Of a DNA stretch of 64,000 nt, positions 52,434-60,690 are shown in pieces (the stretch's first letter is position 1; every line of letters begins with the position of its first letter). This DNA is from Mesorhizobium sophorae (GTDB lineage: Bacteria; Pseudomonadota; Alphaproteobacteria; Rhizobiales; Rhizobiaceae). Made by a program: the position numbers and the translations under genes. The notes beneath the pieces were generated by a model. It was not told the origin of the DNA, did no database searches, and saw only the letters and a list, made by a program, of their open reading frames with translations. The stretch covers positions 1-64,000 of the forward strand of contig NZ_NNRI01000020.1 of the NCBI RefSeq assembly GCF_002270415.1, read 5' to 3'.

Positions 52434-53893
52434 GGCGGATTCAACCGGTCGTCGCAACAGCCTCGATCATATCTTGTTTGAGTAACTGGTCGAGAGCCTC
52501 TGCAGGCGTGCGCCAGCTTAACCTCTTGCGGGGCCTGGTGTTCAGAGCACGCGCTACAGCGCTGAGTTCATCGGGCCCATGCTGGCTGAGATCCGTGCCT
52601 TTCGGAAAGTACTGGCGCAGTAAGCCGTTGGTGTTTTCGTTGCTTCCGCGCTGCCAAGGGCTTTGAGGGTCGCAGAAGTAGATCGCGAGGCCAGTGTCGA
52701 TCCGGAGTTGTACATGCTGGGCCATCTCCGCGCCCTGATCCCAAGTCAAGGATTGGCGGAGGTGTGCGGGTAGATCCATGATGGTCCCGGCGATGGCATC
52801 GCGGACCGCTTCGGCACCATGCCCGGCAAGAGCCGGGCCGTTTTTGACAGACTTGTCCTTGCCGTGGCGTTCCATGCGCGGCAGGTGCAAGAGCATTGTG
52901 AACCGTGTTGTACGTTCGACCAGCGTGCCGATCGCCGAGCTGCCGAGGCCGAGAATGAGATCACCCTCCCAGTGGCCCGGAACCGCTCTGTCGCCGATCT
53001 CTGCCGGACGATCGCTGATCATCAGCGCATCAGCGATGAAGGACTTGCCACGGTTACGAGCACGTTCGCGGGGCAAACGCAGCGCTCGCCCGGAGCGCAG
53101 ACAGGCCGATAGCTCCCGCTTCAGGGCGCCTCGGCCCTGAATGTAAAGCGCCTGATAAATGGCTTCGTGGCTGATGCGCATGGTTAGGTCTTTGGGGAAG
53201 TCCAGCTTCAGACGCCGCGCAATCTGTTCCGGGCTCCAAGCTGTGGACCAGCGTCGACTTTGCCGATGAACAGCCCGTCGTCCTTTCCATACCACGACGG
53301 GACCATCGAAGGCGATGCCGTCGGGCGCGGTAATGAGGCCGGCGAGCCGGTCCTGTACGTAGTCACGAAGCGCAGGATTGGTTGCCAGCTTCCCCACCTT
53401 CGGCCGTCGTGCCGCTCGATCAGCATGCCACTGCGCGGTAATGGCCCGATAGTCGAAGTCTCCCCCACGCGTCGCCGAGTTGCGCCTGAACTCGCGGGAG
53501 ATTGTGCTGGGCGACCGCCCCAGCTTGCGTGCGATCACACGCACTCCAGTGCCCCGAGCGCATTCCAAAGCTATTTCCTCGCGTTCTCGGAACGTCAGAT
53601 TTCGGCTCGTGAGTGACGCCGCCGCGGGTGAAAGATGTGTGGGAGGCATTCCGCCTGAACTCCGAAACCACCGGATACCCACGGGGCCGGAGACGCCGGC
53701 TTCGGCGGCGGCCTCTTCACTGGACTGGCCTGCCGCCACTCCTCGCCAGAACCGGCACAGGTTCTCACGCTGCCACACTGGTGGCCGCCCTGGCGAGGAC
53801 AATTTATGCCGAGTAGAGCGCTCCGATTTCCGTCTTCCTGTAGCCATGAACACCTCCTGGTATGGGGTGTTGCGACGACCGGTTGAATCCGCC
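52434..53893 (-). mobile_element. IS30-family insertion sequence, complete, with target duplication
   Basis: Perfect 25-bp terminal inverted repeats begin GGCGGATTCAACCGGTCGTC (52434-52458 and 53869-53893). The 3-bp sequence CAA lies immediately outside each end, a plausible IS30-type target-site duplication. The 1460-bp element contains one intact transposase, so it is probably a recent insertion. Confidence 0.88.
52441..53847 (-). CDS. IS30-family transposase
   Basis: 468 residues from MATGRRKSERSTRHKLSSPG (AGGAGG lies 6 nt before this ATG); the frame is open for 58 more codons upstream, beyond the IS end. An N-terminal HTH ('LTFREREEIALECARGTGVR', 'VIARKLGRSPSTISREFRRN') precedes the rve core: 'AVPGHWEGDLILGLGSSAIG' (first D), 'SLTWDQGAEMAQHVQLRIDT' (second D), 'DPQSPWQRGSNENTNGLLRQ' (E). 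Intact and typical of IS30. Confidence 0.93.
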   Translation of the reverse strand: MATGRRKSERSTRHKLSSPGRPPVWQRENLCRFWRGVAAGQSSEEAAAEAGVSGPVGIRWFRSSGGMPPTHLSPAAASLTSRNLTFREREEIALECARGTGVRVIARKLGRSPSTISREFRRNSATRGGDFDYRAITAQWHADRAARRPKVGKLATNPALRDYVQDRLAGLITAPDGIAFDGPVVVWKGRRAVHRQSRRWSTAWSPEQIARRLKLDFPKDLTMRISHEAIYQALYIQGRGALKRELSACLRSGRALRLPRERARNRGKSFIADALMISDRPAEIGDRAVPGHWEGDLILGLGSSAIGTLVERTTRFTMLLHLPRMERHGKDKSVKNGPALAGHGAEAVRDAIAGTIMDLPAHLRQSLTWDQGAEMAQHVQLRIDTGLAIYFCDPQSPWQRGSNENTNGLLRQYFPKGTDLSQHGPDELSAVARALNTRPRKRLSWRTPAEALDQLLKQDMIEAVATTG

Positions 53894-53956
53894 CAATACG
53901 CGACGGTATGTGCTGGCGCCGGAGGGTCTACCGGGCTTAGACGAAAAGACCTTATG

Positions 53957-54523
53957 TCAGCCACCTTTACCCGTCGCGAATGTCCTGTATGTGGCAACTG
54001 GTATAGCCGCACGATCGCCATCGCTTGGCTCGATAGCCTTGTTGTCGAGCAAATCGCGCGGATCGTTGACCATTACCGCCAGGTTATGGCGCGTCGAACA
54101 GCCAAGCGGCTGGTGGAAGGACTTGTCAGTGAGTAAAGCGCCGGAATACGACGGACAGACAGGGGGGCGGGCATGATAGACAATCGCCTCTATTCGCACT
54201 GCGCCACCGTCGTGTTGGTCGAGCAAATGGATGCTGTAAGCGTCGAGGCCCATCTGCCTGGCCTGATGGACTGCCTCTGCGCTGAGCTGGGACGACCCGC
54301 TGATAAGCAGGTGGAGGGCATCGCGCCGACCGCGACTGGCCCTCTCAAGGAAGACACGCAAGCGCTGCCGTCCGGAAGCGCGAAGGCTCTCTATGGTCAG
54401 GACGGTGGTCTCCTGTCGGATAAGGATTGGTGCCGATGGCTCGACATCGATCGGCGTAGTGCTTGTGCAGCCACTTACGCTTGCCGTCAGAGCGATCTGG
54501 AGAACTATGTTCCGCAACGTCAT
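53957..54523 (-). CDS. T3SS-linked lipoprotein (y4xK-like, CpaD-related)
   Basis: 188 residues. The signal peptide has lipobox VSGC ('IALTASVSGCTSTTPIDVEP'). The remainder resembles CpaD-type pilus lipoproteins: 'LLISGSSQLSAEAVHQARQM', then 'PLGCSTRHNLAVMVNDPRDL'. It follows rhcC2 by 10 bp, as y4xK follows rhcC2 in S. fredii NGR234, and may act as a pilotin-like partner of the secretin (inference). An IS30 lies 63 bp beyond its stop. Confidence 0.85.
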   Translation of the reverse strand: MTLRNIVLQIALTASVSGCTSTTPIDVEPSAPILIRQETTVLTIESLRASGRQRLRVFLERASRGRRDALHLLISGSSQLSAEAVHQARQMGLDAYSIHLLDQHDGGAVRIEAIVYHARPPVCPSYSGALLTDKSFHQPLGCSTRHNLAVMVNDPRDLLDNKAIEPSDGDRAAIPVATYRTFATGKGG

Positions 54524-54533
54524 TGGCCGACAG

Positions 54534-56012
54534 CTATTCTATGATGAAGCCAGGACCGCCCTTGGCGCCTGGCGCGCCGGTGCGGGCAGTCGCGCGGCCT
54601 GGCGGCGGACTTGCCAACGAATTCGTCGGAGTGCCTCCCGCGTCCAAAGTCGGCGCCGGCGGGTCCGTGGGTGCGCTCATCTGGTCGGGGTTGGAGCCTG
54701 GCCTTACGATGTAGGGCGTAACAAGAATAACCAGTTCCGACTCTTCCTTTCGAAACGAGGACGAGCGGAACAGCGCGCCAAGGATCGGCATTTCGCCGAG
54801 CCATGGAAAAGCACTGATATCATTGTTGACGTTACGCCTGATGAGACCACCAATTGCGAAGCTCTGCCCACTGGCGAGTTCGACGACCGTGTCGGCTCGG
54901 CGCGTGGAAACTGCTGGCACCGAGATACCGTTGATCTCAACGGCACCTTGTGCCGAAAGTTCACTGACTTCCGGCTTTACGTGAATATTGATTAGGTTGT
55001 TGTTGAGAACGGTTGGCACGAATTCCAGGCTGACGCCGAAGTGACGGAATTCTACCGAGACTTGCCTATTTTCCTGCTGGACAGGAATGGGAAATTCGCC
55101 GCCGGCAAGGAAGCTGGCGGTTTCACCGGACATAGCGGTAAGGTTCGGCTCAGCCAACACCGAAGCGATGTTCTCCTTGGCGAGCGCGTCGAGAACCGCG
55201 CCGACGTTGACAGCACCATTGTCGAATCCGATTTCTGCTGTACCGCCACCATTCGCCGCCCCAGAGCCACCACCTTTGCCGCTTAACAAACCCACTCTGA
55301 AGTTGCCGATTTGACCGAAGGCGGACAGGTTAATGCCGAGTGCCTTCATGGCGCTACGGGAGACCTCTGCTACGCGCACACTGAGATTAACCTGCAAGGA
55401 TCCGGCGACCTTGATGTTATTGACGACCTGCGCACCGTCACCGAGAAATTGCTCAGTAACCCTTTTGGCAGTGTCGGCGGCCTCCGCGTCGGGCGCTGTA
55501 CCGCTTAGGATTGCGCCGCGCGGCGTATAGTTGACGCGGATCGGATAATCGCCGACCTGGTCCCTCAACATAGCGCGCAGATCCCCGATCGGTTGGCTGA
55601 CGACAATCCGTAACTCGGCGAGTGCCTCGCCGTTTTTGTCCAGGGCGAACAGGCTGGTTCGCCCGGATTTCTTGCCAAAGACGAAGATGGTGCTACTCGA
55701 GGGTGCCTGATAATCGGCGATCGTCGGGTCGGCAACAAAGATGGTCGCGGCTGGTGCCGGCAAATGAACTGTCTTGCCGAGCGAAGAGGAGAGGTTCAGC
55801 GTGGTGTTGATGCTGTTGGAAGCGGCACGGGGCGCCCCCGCATCCGGCTTGTTCTGGGCAGCCGCAGAAAGTGGAGATAGCAGAACGAGCGCGCAGAGGA
55901 GATGGCCCAAGTAAGGAGAGACGGCAGGTCTCGAACCGACGATGAGCGTCGGCCGCCGATTGGTGTCAGGATGACGAGTTGGAACGATTTTCAAGGCAGT
56001 CTTTTCTTTCAA
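54534..56012 (-). CDS. rhcC2: T3SS secretin pore component RhcC2
   Basis: 492 residues. A long N-terminal region with a hydrophobic signal ('GHLLCALVLLSPLSAAAQ', about 36-53) precedes N-domains of the CpaC type ('VHLPAPAATIFVADPTIADY', 'TIFVFGKKSGRTSLFALDKN'). The secretin core is 'IASVLAEPNLTAMSGETASF', 'LAGGEFPIPVQQENRQVSVE', 'FGVSLEFVPTVLNNNLINIH' and 'NDISAFPWLGEMPILGALFR'. A Pro/Gly-rich tail ends it. It forms the outer-membrane pore together with RhcC1. Ten bp downstream of ttsI. Confidence 0.94.
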   Translation of the reverse strand: MKEKTALKIVPTRHPDTNRRPTLIVGSRPAVSPYLGHLLCALVLLSPLSAAAQNKPDAGAPRAASNSINTTLNLSSSLGKTVHLPAPAATIFVADPTIADYQAPSSSTIFVFGKKSGRTSLFALDKNGEALAELRIVVSQPIGDLRAMLRDQVGDYPIRVNYTPRGAILSGTAPDAEAADTAKRVTEQFLGDGAQVVNNIKVAGSLQVNLSVRVAEVSRSAMKALGINLSAFGQIGNFRVGLLSGKGGGSGAANGGGTAEIGFDNGAVNVGAVLDALAKENIASVLAEPNLTAMSGETASFLAGGEFPIPVQQENRQVSVEFRHFGVSLEFVPTVLNNNLINIHVKPEVSELSAQGAVEINGISVPAVSTRRADTVVELASGQSFAIGGLIRRNVNNDISAFPWLGEMPILGALFRSSSFRKEESELVILVTPYIVRPGSNPDQMSAPTDPPAPTLDAGGTPTNSLASPPPGRATARTGAPGAKGGPGFIIE

Positions 56013-56022
56013 ATTCGACCAA

Positions 56023-56709
56023 CTATGCGGATAGACCGTCGGTCAATTCAAGAATGTAGCCAATGCCGCGCACGGTCGTGATTCGTGGCGTTGCACCTGA
56101 CCTGCACAGATGTCCCCGTAAGCGATAGATTCCGACTTCAAGCGCGTTGCCAGATATTTCGTCGTTGAACGAATAAACGTGATCTTCCAACTGCGCACGT
56201 GGCACGATGCGGCCCGCACGGTTAAGCAGATGCTCTAGAATACATAGTTCGCGGCGTGCCATCCTCAGCGGTTGATCGGCAACCGAAACCTCTCGGCCGA
56301 TTGGATCGAAGTGGAGATTGCCAAATACTATGATGGGGTCGGTCTTCTGTGTCGACCGGCGCAGAACGGCTCTCATTCTGGCGATAAGCTCGTCGGTAGA
56401 GAATGGCTTGAGCAGAAAATCGTCCGCGCCACCATTGAAAATCGCAATTCGCTTATCGAGATCGTCGAGGTTACTCATAACGAGGGCAGGAACTGAGTGT
56501 CCCTCGCTCCTAAGCTGCCTCAGCCAATCTAAGCCATCGCCATCTGGTAGAGCCAACTCCAGCAGGAGAATTTCATAGCTCGCGCAAGAAAATGCACTCG
56601 ACGCTTGGTCCAGGCTACCAACGACATCAACGGCAAAGCCGTTTTCCGCGAGCGCAACTGGCACTGTGTGCGTAAGATCCGCATGATGATCCACGAGCAG
56701 CGTTCGCAT
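56023..56709 (-). CDS. ttsI: TtsI, response-regulator activator of the symbiotic T3SS
   Basis: 228 residues from MRTLLVDHHADLTHTVPVAL; AAAGGAGA precedes this ATG, preferred to a start 42 bp upstream. Receiver domain 1-115: the phospho-acceptor position is Glu51 ('YEILLLELALPDGDGL'), not Asp, while the Lys of 'DFLLKPFS' is kept. The OmpR-type winged helix follows ('RMARRELCILEHLLNRAGRI', 'NALEVGIYRLRGHLCRSGAT'). TtsI works without a known kinase and binds tts boxes. A nod box about 230 bp upstream predicts NodD/flavonoid control. It heads the ttsI-rhcC2-y4xK operon. Confidence 0.95.
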   Translation of the reverse strand: MRTLLVDHHADLTHTVPVALAENGFAVDVVGSLDQASSAFSCASYEILLLELALPDGDGLDWLRQLRSEGHSVPALVMSNLDDLDKRIAIFNGGADDFLLKPFSTDELIARMRAVLRRSTQKTDPIIVFGNLHFDPIGREVSVADQPLRMARRELCILEHLLNRAGRIVPRAQLEDHVYSFNDEISGNALEVGIYRLRGHLCRSGATPRITTVRGIGYILELTDGLSA

Positions 56710-56940
56710 TTCTTCTCCTTTCAAGGGAGGACAATCCATTGCACACGCCACCGTGGGCTCTGAGATCGGGGCGACAGCAGAAGTCGCGGAAGTCGAAACT
56801 AGCGCGGGATGCGAGCAACCCGATTTCGATTTCTCTGCGCATCGATCCTCCTAGTGCGGTCCCCCGCATTCGTTAGGCTTGCGTTGCCCTCCAGACCCCC
56901 ATGATTCGATGACTGAGGCTTAGCTATCGAGAAGCTGGCC

Positions 56941-56990
56941 CATTGAACAAATCGATTGTTCGAATGAGGTCGCATCCACGTGATGGATGC
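56941..56990 (-). promoter_or_regulatory. nod box upstream of ttsI
   Basis: On the minus strand ATCCATCACGTGGATG, then CGACCTC, then ATTCGAACAATCGATTTG and TTCAAT. This fits the NodD-binding consensus ATCCA...GATG-N-ATC.AAACAATC.ATTTTAC.AAT in order and spacing, with changes in the last block. It faces ttsI, whose ATG is about 230 bp downstream, the arrangement known for flavonoid-induced T3SS in rhizobia. Confidence 0.85.
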
Positions 56991-57541
56991 ATCTAGCATA
57001 TTCACCTCAACTCGCGCGCACGCTGCCATTGCGCGGCGACAATTAGGGTGTCCGGTTGAGCGACAACTATGATGGCCGGTAGGAGCGCTTGTCAGGTCCG
57101 GTCGAAGGGAGGGGCGTGGCCCCCTCAAGCTCATCCATCGCGACACGCTGCGGCTGTTCGGTCAATATCACCGGATGGAGAAGGGACGACACTGGAGGTG
57201 TCGGAACCACACTAGGGGCAGGCCTGGACAGGGGCTGCCGCTGCCGAGGCTTGTAGGACTCCTGCGGCATTGCATTTGCGTAGCAACAGCCATTCGCGCT
57301 CGACAGGTTGATCTTCGCGTCGCGCGGCGAGCTTGCGGTCGATCAGTGCGTGGAGCCTCAGGAGATGGAGATCAGGGCCCTCAAAGGCCTGTCAGCTATC
57401 CAAAAGATGAATGATAATTATTGCTATAATCAATTATATCAATCGTCCAAGGCTCTAATATATCGATCCCAAGGCGGTCATGCCCCGCCCCTCTCTATTA
57501 CTGCGTCGGTTGGGACTGCTGGGGACAATTCGGAGGCCAAC
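56991..57541. other. Non-coding DNA between the nod box and the nodM fragment
   Basis: No gene is supported. A leftward frame of 67 codons (57067-57270) is Pro/Ser-rich without a recognisable domain. 57410-57475 is AT-rich, possibly the promoter region of the nodM fragment. Confidence 0.4.
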
Positions 57542-57664
57542 ATGTGCGGGATTGTTGGCATCGTTTGGCAACTGCCGGTATCGGAGCGATTGGTCAACGC
57601 CTTGAAGCATCTCGAACATCGCAGCTATGATTCGGCCGGCGTTGCGACGATCACCGAAGCGCCT
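57542..57664 (+). pseudogene. nodM: 5' fragment of nodM/glmS (glucosamine-6-phosphate synthase)
   Basis: About 40 codons: MCGIVGIVWQLPVSERLVNA, then 'LKHLEHRSYDSAGVATI'. This is the N-terminal glutaminase domain with catalytic Cys2 and the RGYDSAG block (here RSYDSAG). GGAGG precedes the ATG. After THR-ILE the match ends and an IS630-like fragment follows. In a symbiosis region this is more likely nodM than housekeeping glmS; either way it is dead. Confidence 0.8.
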
Positions 57665-57694
57665 TGCACCGCCGGCGCGCCGCGGGCAGGGCCG

Positions 57695-57775
57695 CCGCCG
57701 CGCCTCCAGCCTCGATGCGCATGAAGCCTTCATCGTCGGGCTGATCGAGGAGCGCAAGGACATCGGCGAGATCAA
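57695..57775 (+). pseudogene. Short IS630-type transposase fragment
   Basis: Frame reading 'LDAHEAFIVGLIEERKDI' matches the linker after the first HTH of IS630-family transposases. About 80 bp, no ends visible. It is fused directly to the nodM fragment. Confidence 0.5.
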
Positions 57776-57881
57776 TCAGAGGTCATTGTCGATAGCTAAA
57801 GGAATAAATTCTTGATCCCATCAGGTGCTGGAGAGGTTGGTAGCTTATGCGATGGTCCCGAAACAACTAGCTTAAGCCCTT

Positions 57882-58145
57882 ATGAGCAAGCATTTGGCGT
57901 CCGTCCTGACGACCGTGAACGCGCCCTACAGCGTACAGCTGGACTATGCAGGTCTGGCTTATTGCCTGGCGGATCTCGAGTTGGCCAAACAGCATCCTGG
58001 TCATATCAGCGCCTTTCTTGGCGAGGTTCCCCTCGCACTGCAGGTCGAGCTCGCTGTCGTGCACCACATCCCGGTCCCCGACCTGAAGGCCTTCGCCGCT
58101 GCGTTCTCCGCCTGGTCCGGCGAGAGCTATCCGCTCGCTGCGTGA
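57882..58145 (+). CDS. Probable antitoxin partner of an AbiEii-type toxin
   Basis: 87 residues (MSKHLASVLTTVNAPYSVQL), mostly helical, with 'YAGLAYCLADLELAKQHPGH' and 'PDLKAFAAAFSAWSGESYPL'. Its stop overlaps the next start (TGATG), the usual coupling of an antitoxin-toxin pair. No DNA-binding motif is evident. The antitoxin role comes from its position alone. Confidence 0.6.
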   Translation: MSKHLASVLTTVNAPYSVQLDYAGLAYCLADLELAKQHPGHISAFLGEVPLALQVELAVVHHIPVPDLKAFAAAFSAWSGESYPLAA

Positions 58146-58886
58146 TGGCCGAACACGATAGCCGGCGCCCTTCCGAATGGCGGCGGCCTTTTAGCATCGC
58201 CGTCGATCTGATTAACCAGCTTCGGGAAAATGCGGCGGTCAGACTTCGAATGGTCGTTTGGCGGTGGGACGGCTATGATGATCAAGATCGGCCATCGTGA
58301 AAGCCATGACATCGATGTTTTCCTCGATGACCCGCACTGCTTGGCTTCATCGACCCGTCCAGAAGCCGCCTGCGCTTTGCGCCGACGCCATCGGACTGTC
58401 AGGGTGATGAAGTTCGCCTTCGAAGGCATCGGCGAAATCGACTTCATCATAGCCGGAGTCCTGACCAAGACGCCCTTCAAGACATATGATGTCGAAGGGA
58501 GGACGGTTCGGCTCGAGACCATTCCCGAAATCATTGTCAAGAAGGTCTATTATCGCGGCTCCCAAGCCAGGCCTCGTGACATCTTCGACATCGCAGCCGC
58601 AGCCCGGTCGCAACTCGGCGAAGTCGTCGATGCCTTGCGCGCGTTTCCGCAACAAGTCGCGCGCACCAGGGAACGGTTGGAAAAGTTCAATCCGGAATTC
58701 GTTAGTCGTGCCATCGCACAGTTGATGATCATGCCCGACTATGAAGCGTCGGCCGCCGACAGTCTGGATGCTGCGATCGCTGTGCTTGATAGGCGTTGTC
58801 ATCGTCCAAGCCGACCTGATCGCCTCCCCTCCGGATCGTTGCCGGGCAGGGGAGGGGCTTTTTCTACAACGCCGACGCCTTGGTGA
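58145..58886 (+). pseudogene. AbiEii/AbiGii-type nucleotidyltransferase toxin, frameshifted near its start
   Basis: ATG 58145 opens MAEHDSRRPSEWRRPFSIAV, then 'DLINQLRENAAVRLRM' and runs out of frame. The catalytic domain is in the +1 frame from about 58230: 'DFEWSFGGGTAMMIKIGHRE', then 'SHDIDVFLDDP' (GG...DxD nucleotidyltransferase signature), 'EGIGEIDFIIAGVLTKTPFK' and 'LETIPEIIVKKVYYRGSQAR'. The break falls around 58210-58232. Either the toxin is inactivated, or an internal ATG at 58230 makes a shorter protein (218 residues) that keeps the active site. Confidence 0.75.
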
Positions 58887-58985
58887 GGTTGACCCGGAAG
58901 CGGTCGCGGCGCAGTTGATATTTTCGGGTCATCTCAGCGCTGGTGTGCCCGAGCTGTTTCTGCACGTAGCTAGTGCGCAGTATCT
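58864..58985 (-). pseudogene. C-terminal fragment of a tyrosine integrase
   Basis: Leftward frame: 'SYVQKQLGHTSAEMTRKYQL', then RRDRFRVNLTKASAL and a stop at 58864. The LGH block and nucleophile Tyr (TRKY) are the end of a phage-type integrase. Everything upstream is missing; the fragment touches the GNAT toxin gene. Confidence 0.75.
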
Positions 58986-59479
58986 GCCAACCAGAGGCGC
59001 ACATCCTGAATCGAGCGCATGAGGACGGAAGGATTATCCCGTGCGGCGATGAAGCCCCAACTGTGCCAATAGCGCTCGGCCTCGGTGTCAATTGCCCTGA
59101 CCACGACCGCGCGGCCACCGACGATGTCGGCGCCGGCGATGCAGCGCCGCAGCGCGTCCTTTACCAGTCCGCTGCCGACGCCACGCCCCACGTAGTTTTG
59201 ATCGACCGCGAGTTGTCCAATCAAAAGGCAAGGGATCGGATCCGGTGGGCGCCCCGTGCGGATCGAGCGCGGCGCACTGTTCGGCTGGATCACGCTGGGT
59301 GCGAGCCCATAATAACCGACCACGGTTCTGTCATTGTGAACAACCAGGACTCGGGTAAACCCGCGAGCCTGGTTGGTCCGCGCAAAGCCGAGCAGCCATG
59401 CGTTGAGGGCGGGCTTGCCGCAATCGAATGCGTCGAGACGATGCGTGTCGTCCAGCATTTCTATGCCTGAAAGCGCCAC
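58970..59479 (-). CDS. GNAT acetyltransferase toxin (TacT-like)
   Basis: 169 residues. 'DTHRLDAFDCGKPALNAWLL' and 'FARTNQARGFTRVLVVHNDR' are typical of TacT/AtaT-type toxins. Acetyl-CoA motif A is 'LIGQLAVDQNYVGRGVGSGL' with V-G-R-G-V-G, and 'ERYWHSWGFIAA' carries the catalytic-type Tyr. These toxins acetylate aminoacyl-tRNAs and block translation. The gene directly follows its DUF1778 antitoxin. The 3' end overlaps an integrase fragment by 16 bp and looks complete. Confidence 0.9.
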   Translation of the reverse strand: MALSGIEMLDDTHRLDAFDCGKPALNAWLLGFARTNQARGFTRVLVVHNDRTVVGYYGLAPSVIQPNSAPRSIRTGRPPDPIPCLLIGQLAVDQNYVGRGVGSGLVKDALRRCIAGADIVGGRAVVVRAIDTEAERYWHSWGFIAARDNPSVLMRSIQDVRLWLADTAH

Positions 59480-59764
59480 CTAGCTTTCCCAAGGGGCAAA
59501 CCGGCGGAGCCGCTCCGCCGCCTTAGGCGGCGGAGGGCTTGCTGGGGCGGCGATCGCCTGCATGAATGCATTGTAGGCGTCCGGCGACAGGCGAATGACG
59601 GTCGCGTTGAGGATTGCCGCCTGCGCTTCGTGCAGTGCGGCGCGGCGCATGAACTCGGTGCGAGACAGGCCTAGCAGTTCCGCGCCGCGGTCGATAATGG
59701 TCAGATCGTCATCGCGAAACCGCATCGAGACGGGCGTTTCCTTCCTGGGGCCCGTCGCGGCCAT
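59480..59764 (-). CDS. DUF1778 ribbon-helix-helix antitoxin (TacA-like)
   Basis: 94 residues from MAATGPRKETPVSMRFRDDD. The first start in frame is 54 bp upstream, but AGGAGAG lies just before this one. The N-terminal RHH ('PVSMRFRDDDLTIIDRGAEL', 'LGLSRTEFMRRAALHEAQ') binds DNA; the C-terminal segment ('VIRLSPDAYNAFMQAIAAPA', then RLRRFAPW) wraps the toxin. One base separates it from the toxin gene. Probably autorepresses at 59788-59799. Confidence 0.9.
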   Translation of the reverse strand: MAATGPRKETPVSMRFRDDDLTIIDRGAELLGLSRTEFMRRAALHEAQAAILNATVIRLSPDAYNAFMQAIAAPASPPPPKAAERLRRFAPWES

Positions 59765-59787
59765 GGCGCTCTCTCCTGTGCTGCGAG

Positions 59788-59799
59788 CGTATATATACG
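59788..59799 (-). promoter_or_regulatory. Palindromic operator of the TacA/TacT pair
   Basis: CGTATATATACG, a perfect 12-bp palindrome 23 bp upstream of the antitoxin ATG. RHH antitoxins of this family bind such TA-rich palindromes in their own promoters. Confidence 0.65.
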
Positions 59800-59840
59800 T
59801 TTGTAACGCAGATCGCAATACATCGTGACGCCCGGGCCCT

Positions 59841-60290
59841 GTGCCCGGGTGGCGGCAAACGCGACGAGCCTTTGCACCGACCCGTCCCGGATCCGGGCAC
59901 TATCGAGCCGTGGCATGGGATGCCGAGGGCCCGGCGCTCGCTTCCTTGGCGAACGCTCTGGCGAAGCGGCCCATGGCCTTCGTCTGCCAGCCGCGCGCGC
60001 ACCTGCCGCTCGGCCTTTCCATGTCGAATGATCGGGCTGAAGCGCTGGCCGGCATCCTCCAGCGCTACCCCGAGGTAGGCATCATCGAGGGCGATCCGCT
60101 AGGCCCGCTCTGCGGCACGCCGGCCGCAAGCGTGGGATCCCGACCAGACGATCCTGATCCGGTCGTTCTGCAAGGCTCTCGGCCTGGACCTGCGCTCGAG
60201 CGTCATCGGCGGCAATGCCCGGCATGTGCAGGCGATCCCGCTAGCAGCGCTCGCATGGCCTGGGCATGATCAGCCGCATCCTGCAAGGCG
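59841..60290 (+). pseudogene. Degenerate gene of unknown family
   Basis: Two frames give well-formed protein. The first reads 'PALASLANALAKRPMAFVCQ', 'PRAHLPLGLSMSNDRAEALA' and 'RYPEVGIIEGDPLGPLCG'. After about 60125, another frame reads 'AWDPDQTILIRSFCKALGLD' and 'SVIGGNARHVQAIPLAALAW'. A single frameshift would join them. No family is recognised and no good start is visible. Confidence 0.4.
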
Positions 60291-60377
60291 CGCTAGGACC
60301 AATCCACATTCAGGATTTCCAAAACTGAGATGTGCTGAATCAATGCGTTCCGGATTTACTGATTCGGAGCGGGTTTG

Positions 60378-60690
60378 ATGGGTGTAAAGCGCTATGAACT
60401 GAACGAGGCGCAGTGGGTCCGGATCGCCCCGCTTCTGCCGGGCAAGGTTGGTGATCCGGGCCGTAGCGGCGCCGACAACCGCCTGTTTGTGAACGGAGTT
60501 TTATGGGTCCTGCGATCCGGAGCATTCTGGCAGCACCTTTTGGAGCGCTACGGCAAGTGGAAGAGCGTCCATGCCCGCTTCACCCGCTGGGCCAAGGCCG
60601 GCGTCTGGAGCGTGGATGCGCTGGGCTGCTGCACCCGGTCGATGGGTTGCTTTCGATCGGACCACCCAGATGCAGTTTCTCATTCCGTTA
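60378..60690 (+). pseudogene. IS5-family transposase N-terminal fragment
   Basis: MGVKRYELNEAQWVRIAPLL, then 'SGADNRLFVNGVLWVLRSGA' and 'LLERYGKWKSVHARFTRWAK' is the N-terminal domain of an IS5 subgroup different from the copies at 37.7 and 47.1 kb. After about 60620 the frame departs from the family, and the rest is missing at the porin 3' end. Confidence 0.8.

Noticed and set aside
57430..57475. Possible second FixK box or nod box in AT-rich DNA before the nodM fragment
   Set aside because: TTGCTATAATCAA has the wrong spacing for FixK, and no ordered nod-box blocks could be aligned.
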